A stretch of 11,879 bases of DNA, from contig JAUWMD010000049.1 in NCBI GenBank assembly GCA_030613345.1, forward strand, positions 1 through 11,879, read 5' to 3'. Position 1 is the stretch's first letter. Every line of letters begins with the position of its first letter. Positions 6,091 to 11,879 of the stretch are shown here, piece by piece. Under the pieces are notes generated by a model, which was given only the letters and a program-made list of their open reading frames with translations, did not search any database and was not told the origin of the DNA. Source of the stretch: Candidatus Krumholzibacteriota bacterium. GTDB lineage: Bacteria > Krumholzibacteriota > Krumholzibacteriia > Krumholzibacteriales > Krumholzibacteriaceae. The position numbers and the translations under genes were made by a program.

Positions 6091-8286
6091 TCAGAAGCGG
6101 TATCCTAAGCTGAACCAGAGCTTCAGGCCGTTGCGTTCGCTGCCCGCGAGGGTCAGCTCGGCCGGTCCCGCCGGCGTTTGGTACGCGACGGTACCCGCCC
6201 CTCCCGTAAGTATATTCTTACTCTTGAAGACCTCGTTTCTGTCGTCGACGGCCGAGCCGGCGTTGAAATGCCCGGCGACGAGCCACCTGCCGGTGATCTC
6301 TATCTGAAGAGCGGCGCCGACGAGGAAGGCGTTCGAGCCGGAGAACTCGAAGGGTTCGTACCCGTAGAACGAGACATCGCGCTGCCCGTAATAATCGAAC
6401 CACGATGTGATCCCGCCGAGAGTGTACCTGTGGTGGGGAAGGGGCCTTCCCCCGCCGGTGATCCCGTAGAGAAAGCGGCCGCGGAGCGATACCCTGTTGT
6501 GGAACGGGAGGGCTGCGACGACATGGGCGTACGCCCTGTGGTACGAGGTGTCGTTCACCGACATCTCGGGAAAGTATTGCCCCGAGACTTTGAGCTGGAT
6601 CCCCCTGCGCGGCATCCACGACCGGTCGAGCGTGTCGAGCCACAGGTCTCCTCCGGCAAGGAAAAGGCCGCCGGATTCGGTCTCGGTCCCGGGGGGCGCT
6701 ATATCGGGCCTTATGCTGTACCATTCCCAGCCGCCGGCGATCTGGCAGCGGAACACGTATGCCTGCGAGCTCTCCACGAGGAGCCCGGCCCTGCCGGCCC
6801 TGACTCCCCATCTCGTCGTCCGCTCCCCTTCTTCATACGACTCTATGTAATCGTCGACGTAGTTGCCGGCCAGGCCTGGCACGAACCAGGTCCCCAGGCC
6901 GGCATCAAGTGTATAGACCCCCAGCAGGTTGACCCTGCTGCTGAAGACCATGTCGAGGTTGAGCAATGAGCCGTGTCCGATCAGGTTTTTGATCTGGGCA
7001 CCGAGGAGGACGGAAAACGCCCACCGTGTGTCGTATCTGAGGCCAAGGCCGAAGTAGTCCATCTTCTCTTCCTCGATGTCGAGGACGAGTGTTCTTTCTC
7101 CGCCGTCGGCGACGAACCGGTACGAGATCCTCGAGAAATATCCGGTGCTGTACAGTCGCTGCAGCGCCCTGTCGATGTCGTACGCCGTTACGGATGCGGG
7201 CGGATCGATCCCGATAAGAGAAGCCACGAGACTCGACGGTATCTCGGAGAGGCCGTCGAGTCTCAATCCCGATATCTCGACAGACGTTTCGGGCGTCTCC
7301 TCCATCTGTTCGGGCGCCTCGCGGAATCCTCCCGTCTTCTCGACCAGTGCGCGTATCTCATCGATATGCGCGCGGGCCGCCTTCTCGCCCTGCTCGATTA
7401 TGAAGGGAACATCGCTGAAGTCGAGTGTGCCCACTGTCTTGAGATCGGGCCTGATATAGAGGTCGCAGTGCTCCTTCTGCTCGTCCATCGTCGATTTCAT
7501 CAGGATATCGGTAGTCTGGTCGATTATGTCGAGAACTGTCTTGATGCTGTCCTTTCCTACGAGTTCACTCGAGACATCGATGCATATCACTATGTCAGCG
7601 CCGAGATTTATCGCGTCGATCGTGGGAAGATTCCTGACGAGCCCCCCGTCGACGAGAAGGAGCCCGTCCCTGTGGACAGGTGTGAAGGCGGTAGGGATCG
7701 CCATGCTCGTCCTCATCGCGTCGGCAAGGGTGCCGCTGTCTATGACGTACGGCTCGCCCGTCGCGATATCGGTCGCCACGCAGGAGAAGTCTCGCGGGAA
7801 TTCACTGAAGTCGTCGATCTCGATGACGGGCCAGCTGAGCTCGTAGAAAAGCCTGTGGATCTTCTGGCCCTTGATAATGCCCGAGGGGAGCTGAACCATG
7901 CCCCCGTCGATAGGGAATGCGAGAAGGTAGCGGTCCCTGAACATCTTCCGGCGCATCGAGACGTACCTGCGGTCGACGGTCTCGCGGAACAAACCGAACC
8001 AGTCGACGTCGCTGGCCATCTCCTCGAGAAAGGCGGGGGAATACCCGGCCGCGTACAGCCCGCCGATGATCGAGCCCATGCTCGTCCCGGTAATGATCCC
8101 GGCCTGAAGTCCCTCCTCCTCCAGGACCTTGAGTACGCCTATGTGGGCGAGGCCCCTGGCGCCGCCCCCGCTGAGGGCGAGGCCGATTTTTGGCGGTCCC
8201 TGGTCCGCGTCTCCGGCATGGATTGCCGTCGTGAAGATAAGGAGGATGGAGACTGTCAGCACCGATCTTTTGATAATGATATGCAT
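6091..8286 (-). CDS. PlpD-like patatin phospholipase with POTRA and outer-membrane barrel
   Basis: The 731-residue protein has the architecture of type Vd autotransporters (PlpD, FplA). A signal peptide (residues 1-24, ending AIHA) is followed by a patatin lipase domain with oxyanion loop GGGARG (40-45), nucleophile motif GTSMG (Ser69) and the dyad aspartate in DGG (Asp213). A POTRA-like segment spans about 335-405 (VEISGLRLDG, then DIDRALQRLYSTGYFSRISY). A 16-strand-type Omp85-family barrel occupies about 409-731, ending in LWFSLGYRF with terminal Phe, as expected for BAM recognition. Such proteins hydrolyse phospholipids and expose or release the lipase at the surface. The ATG at 8286 gives a normal signal peptide; the upstream TTG at 8322 would add 12 residues. 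Neither start has a strong Shine-Dalgarno. It follows the ABC-2 permease by 60 bases on the same strand with no visible terminator between. Confidence 0.92.
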   Translation of the reverse strand: MHIIIKRSVLTVSILLIFTTAIHAGDADQGPPKIGLALSGGGARGLAHIGVLKVLEEEGLQAGIITGTSMGSIIGGLYAAGYSPAFLEEMASDVDWFGLFRETVDRRYVSMRRKMFRDRYLLAFPIDGGMVQLPSGIIKGQKIHRLFYELSWPVIEIDDFSEFPRDFSCVATDIATGEPYVIDSGTLADAMRTSMAIPTAFTPVHRDGLLLVDGGLVRNLPTIDAINLGADIVICIDVSSELVGKDSIKTVLDIIDQTTDILMKSTMDEQKEHCDLYIRPDLKTVGTLDFSDVPFIIEQGEKAARAHIDEIRALVEKTGGFREAPEQMEETPETSVEISGLRLDGLSEIPSSLVASLIGIDPPASVTAYDIDRALQRLYSTGYFSRISYRFVADGGERTLVLDIEEEKMDYFGLGLRYDTRWAFSVLLGAQIKNLIGHGSLLNLDMVFSSRVNLLGVYTLDAGLGTWFVPGLAGNYVDDYIESYEEGERTTRWGVRAGRAGLLVESSQAYVFRCQIAGGWEWYSIRPDIAPPGTETESGGLFLAGGDLWLDTLDRSWMPRRGIQLKVSGQYFPEMSVNDTSYHRAYAHVVAALPFHNRVSLRGRFLYGITGGGRPLPHHRYTLGGITSWFDYYGQRDVSFYGYEPFEFSGSNAFLVGAALQIEITGRWLVAGHFNAGSAVDDRNEVFKSKNILTGGAGTVAYQTPAGPAELTLAGSERNGLKLWFSLGYRF

Positions 8287-8346
8287 GGCCGCAATGCTAA
8301 CAGCAATCGGGACTCTGTGCAATACTGCCGGCGGGATCCGGGAGGG

Positions 8347-9069
8347 TCAGATGAACTTTTCCCTGTTCTGGAGGTTGTAGAGCCCGTACAGGATGGCGAG
8401 CACGCTGCCGACGGCGAGCATGATGCGGTTCTGGTAGACGATCCCGGACCAGGCCGCGGCCGTCATCTGGTCGGGCACCTGGAACGGATTGAGAAAGAGG
8501 TTCCACTTGCTCTTCGACAGGGCCTCCGCTGCTATCCAGAACGCCATGCCGATTATCACCATGACCACAGCCGTTCCGTTCCCGTTTCGAATTACGGTCG
8601 AGAACATGAACGAGAGCGCTCCGAGGAAGAAGATCGGGAACATCAGATGGTAGACCATCTCGAATATCGGCACCTGGACGAATACGACCGAGCTCAATAT
8701 TGTCAGTACTACGAGTTGCGCGAAAACTATGAGCCATATCAGCGCCATCCTCGACAGCCATACCTTGTACCTGTAGTCGGGTATGCCGAAGAGGATCTCG
8801 ATCATCCTGGAGTCGACGTCGTTCTGGATGCCGAAGGCGGTAGGGTAGAAGACGAGGAGGATGCCGGGGAACATCAGTATGTAGTATACATCGTGCACGC
8901 CCGGGTTCGAATCGGACGAGAAGAACGAGATGGCGCCGGCGGCGAGGAAGAATATGAAGGCGGCAAGCAGAAAATAGATGAACTTGTTGGCGAAGACGAT
9001 CTTCAGGTTGTACGAAGATATCTTCGTGGCCGAGTCGATCATGTTGCGAGCCCTGTCAAACCTGCTCAT
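8347..9069 (-). CDS. ABC-2-type transporter permease
   Basis: The 240-residue membrane protein has six predicted helices at about residues 30-48, 62-80, 107-133, 137-158, 167-184 and 214-231. Between helices 2 and 3 lies the motif SRMIEILFGIPDYRYKVWLSR, typical of the cytoplasmic segment of ABC-2 permeases. The start at 9069 has a strong GGAGGTG about 6 bases upstream; the longer open frame to 9204 is only the upstream gene read out of frame. It overlaps the stop of the RND-ABC gene by 14 bases, implying coupled translation, so it is the natural membrane partner of that ATPase domain. Such half-size permeases work as dimers, or with a second permease that may lie outside the window. Substrate unknown. 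Confidence 0.85.
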   Translation of the reverse strand: MSRFDRARNMIDSATKISSYNLKIVFANKFIYFLLAAFIFFLAAGAISFFSSDSNPGVHDVYYILMFPGILLVFYPTAFGIQNDVDSRMIEILFGIPDYRYKVWLSRMALIWLIVFAQLVVLTILSSVVFVQVPIFEMVYHLMFPIFFLGALSFMFSTVIRNGNGTAVVMVIIGMAFWIAAEALSKSKWNLFLNPFQVPDQMTAAAWSGIVYQNRIMLAVGSVLAILYGLYNLQNREKFI

Positions 9070-11879
9070 CCGCGTCACCTCCCGCGGCTTCCGCCGCCGC
9101 TTTCCGCACGCCCAGGACATCGCTCCCCGACGACCTGAGCAGCCAGAGGTAGGCGTCCTCGAGAGTCGGCCGCGCCTCGTGCGCGTCGGGTACGGGCCTT
9201 TCATCGGCGAGGCACCTGACCTTTATCCTCGCTCCGTCGCGCATGTGATGGACGACGAGATGCTCCTTCCTGATCCTCTCGAAATCTGCCGGCTCGGCGC
9301 TGAAAGACCAGACCTTACCGGCGGCTGTCGCGGTCATCTTCACCGGTTCGTCGAGATAGAGCAGCTGCCCCTTGTTCAGCACTGCGACCTTGTTGCACGA
9401 GCTGTAGATGTCCTCGATGATGTGCGTAGAGAAGATGACGACCCTCTCCCTGCTCAGCTCGACGAGGAGGTTTCGGAACCTGATCCGCTCGCGAGGGTCG
9501 AGTCCGGCCGTAGGTTCGTCGACCACGAGGATCCTCGGCAGGTGCAGGAGTATCTGCGCTATCCCGACCCGCTGCTTCATCCCGCCGGAGAATGCCCCGA
9601 TCTTCCTGTCGGCGTGCTCCTCGATGTGCACCGCCTCGAGGACATAATCGACCATCTCGCGACGTTTCTTCTTATCGGCGAGGCCCTTGAGGATCGCCTG
9701 GTAGTCGAGGAACTCCCTTGCCGTCAGGTTCTCGTAAGTCCCGAACTCCTGCGGCAGGTAGCCGATCAGTCCCTGCAGCTCCTCGCGCTTTTTGGCAGTG
9801 TCGATACCGTTGATGTAGACCTTGCCGTAGCTCTGGTCGAGGATCCCGCAGATCACCCTCATAAGCGTCGTCTTGCCCGCGCCGTTCGGGCCGAGCAGGC
9901 CGAACATACCGCTGCCGATCTCGAGCGAGACGCGGTCGAGCGCCTTGAAAGGCTGCCTGCGCTTTCCTATGACCGGGATCATGAGCACGAGGCGGTATAG
10001 GGCGCGGCGGATGCCGGACAGGCGCCCTTCGATCCTCGCTATGTTGATCCTGTCGCGGTGGAGCCTGCGCGAGGTGGAAAAGATAGCGAGGGCTGTGAAC
10101 CAGAGGATCGCAATGAAGATCACCGCGGCGAGATTGTCCCATTTCCTGTAGAAGACGGCGAGGTTGACGAGAGGGAAGAGCCATATGAACACCCTCGACA
10201 GCGAGCGCAGCAGGCGTCCCGCTAAGCCTGCAAGCCCTGACAGCCGCTTGCTCCAGCCGCCCCAGACGGACAGCAGGAAGAAGAAGAGTGCGTGCGAGAG
10301 CACGAAGGCCCAGAAGAAAGAGGAGATGTATATATAGACGAAGTAGATCATGAATCCGAGCAGGGGGAGCTGCCAGAGCAGGTCTCCCGCGTCGCTGGTG
10401 CGTGTATCCCCGCGACTCTCTCTGATACGTTCACCCTTCTTCCATTCACGGACGAACTTCGACGGCTGGTCGTAGATCTTTACGAGGTTACGCACCGTGA
10501 TCGTAATCGCGCTGCCGCGGTCGATGACCTTTGCCGATGTCTTTCTCAGGCTCGCCAGGATGAACCAGGTCACCGCAGGGATGACCATTATAAGCGTTGC
10601 TATCAGGGCCGATCTCCAGATCAGCGAATCGATCTTTGCCCAGACGAGCCATATTCCCAGGAGAGCCGCCAGTCCCTGAGCGAGTTTTATTCCCCAGTCG
10701 AGCCCTCTCAGCCAGCGGAGCGCCGAATCGAGCCCGGAATATACGACAGGTATGAATACAAGCGTGAAGATGGTGCTCACCGTCAGGCCGCCTATTACGG
10801 TAATGGCGAAAGGAGCACCGATTACGGAAACCTCTTCTTCCTTTCCCATGGCAAGAGGGATCATCGCCGCGATCGTCGTGATGGCGGTGATCAGGATCGG
10901 CCGGACCCTCGCCTGGCCGGCCATCATGAGCGCCCTCGCCGGGCGGTAGCCCCTGCGCCTCAGTATCAGCGAGTAGTCGATCAGTATGATCCCGTTGTTG
11001 ACCACGACGCCGAGGAGGATAAGGAATCCGGTCAGCGTGTACGGATCCTGTATCGATGTGCCGGTGAAGATCAGAAGCCAGAGCGAGCCGATGGCGGCGA
11101 GCGGGATTGTAAACATCATCACGACAGGCGTCGTAAGCGATTCGAAGACCGACGCGAGGATCATGTAAATAAGAATAAAAGCGGCGAGTATCAGGAACTT
11201 GAAGTCACCCACACCACTGTCGTCCACGACCATCTCTACAGCCATGCCCTGCGGGACGATGAGCCCGGCGATCAGCTCCTCGATCTCCAGCTCGGCCGCG
11301 TCGAGCAGCTTCCTAGAATCGTTGATCCCGTCTATGAACGAGTAGGTTATCGAGATCTGTTTCTCCTGGTTGACCCGCCTGATCCTCGTCGTGCCGCGCG
11401 AATAGACTATGCTGCTTACTTCCTCGAGATCGATGACCGCGCCGGAAGGCGACTGGAGAGACATCTCGCGCAGGTCGTCGGTACGCCGTTCCTCGACGCC
11501 CGAGCTCCTGATGACGATCTCGTACTCGTCGGTCCCGTCCTTGAATACCTGTCCGGTCGACCGCTCAGGCTGGAAGGCGTTCAACTCCCTGCTGATCGAC
11601 TGCAGTGTCAGGTCGTGCCAGGTGAGAAGGGGCATGTCAAACATCAGCCGTATCTCGGGGCTGCCCGGTATGACGTCATAATTTGCAGAGGCCGTCGACG
11701 CGAGATCGTCGATGTAATCGGCGAGGTTGCTCGTGAACCGCGACATTGCCTCGAAGTCGCTTCCCTTTACAACGAGGCTCTTCTGCTGTGAACCGAATCC
11801 GAAGAAACGTCCCATCGCGCCGCCCATACCTCCGCCGCGATTACCGCGGTATCTCGTGCTCGAAACGGGTTCCTCGAAC
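9056..11879 (-). CDS. RND transporter C-terminal half fused to an ABC ATPase (5' end beyond window)
   Basis: The frame stays open through the right edge; the ATG at 11827 is internal, so residues here are numbered from it. Residues 1-375 are the second half of an HAE-type RND permease: a periplasmic porter region (VVKGSDFE to MAVEMVVDD), then helices at 210-230, 233-256, 265-290, 310-328 and 336-364, with GVVVNNGIILIDY (273-285) and RVRPILIT (307-314). The position of AcrB Lys940 appears to be Asn277, as in many RND relatives. Residues 375-620 add about six helices plus an ABC-like first strand (ITITVRNLVKIY, 441-452). Residues 625-825 form a complete ABC ATPase: Walker A GPNGAGKTT (646-654), Q-loop LPQEFG, signature FSGGMKQ (746-752), Walker B ILVVDEP (766-772) and switch His802. 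A C-terminal tail of about 100 residues ends it. No stop or internal Shine-Dalgarno was seen at the junction. Substrate unknown. Confidence 0.88.
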   Translation of the reverse strand, partial: FEEPVSSTRYRGNRGGGMGGAMGRFFGFGSQQKSLVVKGSDFEAMSRFTSNLADYIDDLASTASANYDVIPGSPEIRLMFDMPLLTWHDLTLQSISRELNAFQPERSTGQVFKDGTDEYEIVIRSSGVEERRTDDLREMSLQSPSGAVIDLEEVSSIVYSRGTTRIRRVNQEKQISITYSFIDGINDSRKLLDAAELEIEELIAGLIVPQGMAVEMVVDDSGVGDFKFLILAAFILIYMILASVFESLTTPVVMMFTIPLAAIGSLWLLIFTGTSIQDPYTLTGFLILLGVVVNNGIILIDYSLILRRRGYRPARALMMAGQARVRPILITAITTIAAMIPLAMGKEEEVSVIGAPFAITVIGGLTVSTIFTLVFIPVVYSGLDSALRWLRGLDWGIKLAQGLAALLGIWLVWAKIDSLIWRSALIATLIMVIPAVTWFILASLRKTSAKVIDRGSAITITVRNLVKIYDQPSKFVREWKKGERIRESRGDTRTSDAGDLLWQLPLLGFMIYFVYIYISSFFWAFVLSHALFFFLLSVWGGWSKRLSGLAGLAGRLLRSLSRVFIWLFPLVNLAVFYRKWDNLAAVIFIAILWFTALAIFSTSRRLHRDRINIARIEGRLSGIRRALYRLVLMIPVIGKRRQPFKALDRVSLEIGSGMFGLLGPNGAGKTTLMRVICGILDQSYGKVYINGIDTAKKREELQGLIGYLPQEFGTYENLTAREFLDYQAILKGLADKKKRREMVDYVLEAVHIEEHADRKIGAFSGGMKQRVGIAQILLHLPRILVVDEPTAGLDPRERIRFRNLLVELSRERVVIFSTHIIEDIYSSCNKVAVLNKGQLLYLDEPVKMTATAAGKVWSFSAEPADFERIRKEHLVVHHMRDGARIKVRCLADERPVPDAHEARPTLEDAYLWLLRSSGSDVLGVRKAAAEAAGGDADEQV

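Noticed and set aside
6973..9138. 721-codon plus-strand open frame antisense to the patatin and permease genes
   Set aside because: The translation is low in hydrophobic order, rich in Asp/Arg/Glu/Val, and resembles no family. It is the complement of well-recognised genes with GC-rich third positions, which suppress antisense stops.
9070..9204. Longer N-terminus for the ABC-2 permease, extending to 9204
   Set aside because: The added 45 residues are Arg/Pro/Gly-rich out-of-frame reading of the RND-ABC gene end, while the ATG at 9069 has a strong Shine-Dalgarno.
9056..9979. Separate translation of the ABC ATPase from an internal start near residue 617
   Set aside because: The ATG at 9979 has no Shine-Dalgarno, and ABC-like sequence already appears at residues 441-452, so the single fused product is the simpler reading.
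10292..11791. 499-codon plus-strand open frame antisense to the RND-ABC gene
   Set aside because: Composition is charged and without domain character, while the opposite strand encodes clear RND motifs; it is a codon-bias shadow.

Overview
The window looks like chromosomal DNA from a diderm (Gram-negative-type) bacterium with moderately high GC. The envelope evidence is an RND pump, a lipoprotein with a lipobox, and a patatin protein ending in an Omp85-type outer-membrane barrel. Arginine codons are often AGG/AGA and third positions are GC-rich, which creates long antisense shadow ORFs. The mix resembles uncultured FCB-type or neighbouring candidate phyla (for example Krumholzibacteriota, Eisenbacteria, Latescibacteria), but this is an impression, not a demonstrated assignment. 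I see no phage, IS, CRISPR, tRNA or rRNA.

Left part (1-3500). The tail of an RCK_C (TrkA-C) domain gene ends at a bidirectional terminator. Next is a compact myo-inositol biosynthesis locus: ino1 (inositol-3-phosphate synthase, minus strand) is divergent from a LysR-family regulator, whose end overlaps an inositol-monophosphatase-family gene by 8 bases. Together they encode glucose-6-phosphate -> inositol-3-phosphate -> myo-inositol plus a probable dedicated regulator. The 111-base AT-rich divergent gap holds two facing sigma70-like promoters and an inverted repeat over the regulator's -10 box.

Middle (3460-6078). A minus-strand lipoprotein carries glycine/aromatic repeats in its C-terminal half. 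A 358-base intergenic region follows, then a plus-strand pair: a small secreted charged-helix protein, vaguely like the YggN/DUF2884 layout, and a four-helix membrane protein. A possible 19-codon micro-ORF is coupled to the latter.

Right part (6091-11879, all minus strand). The apparent transcription order is: (1) a large gene, running off the right edge, whose product fuses the C-terminal half of an RND transporter to a complete ABC ATPase domain through extra membrane helices; (2) an ABC-2-type permease overlapping it by 14 bases; (3) a PlpD-like patatin phospholipase with a POTRA and outer-membrane barrel. The RND-ABC fusion is the most unusual item. Its ABC domain also seems to be split by a membrane insertion between its first beta strand and Walker A. 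With the downstream permease it may form a hybrid exporter that joins ATP-driven inner-membrane transport to RND-driven extrusion; this is an inference.
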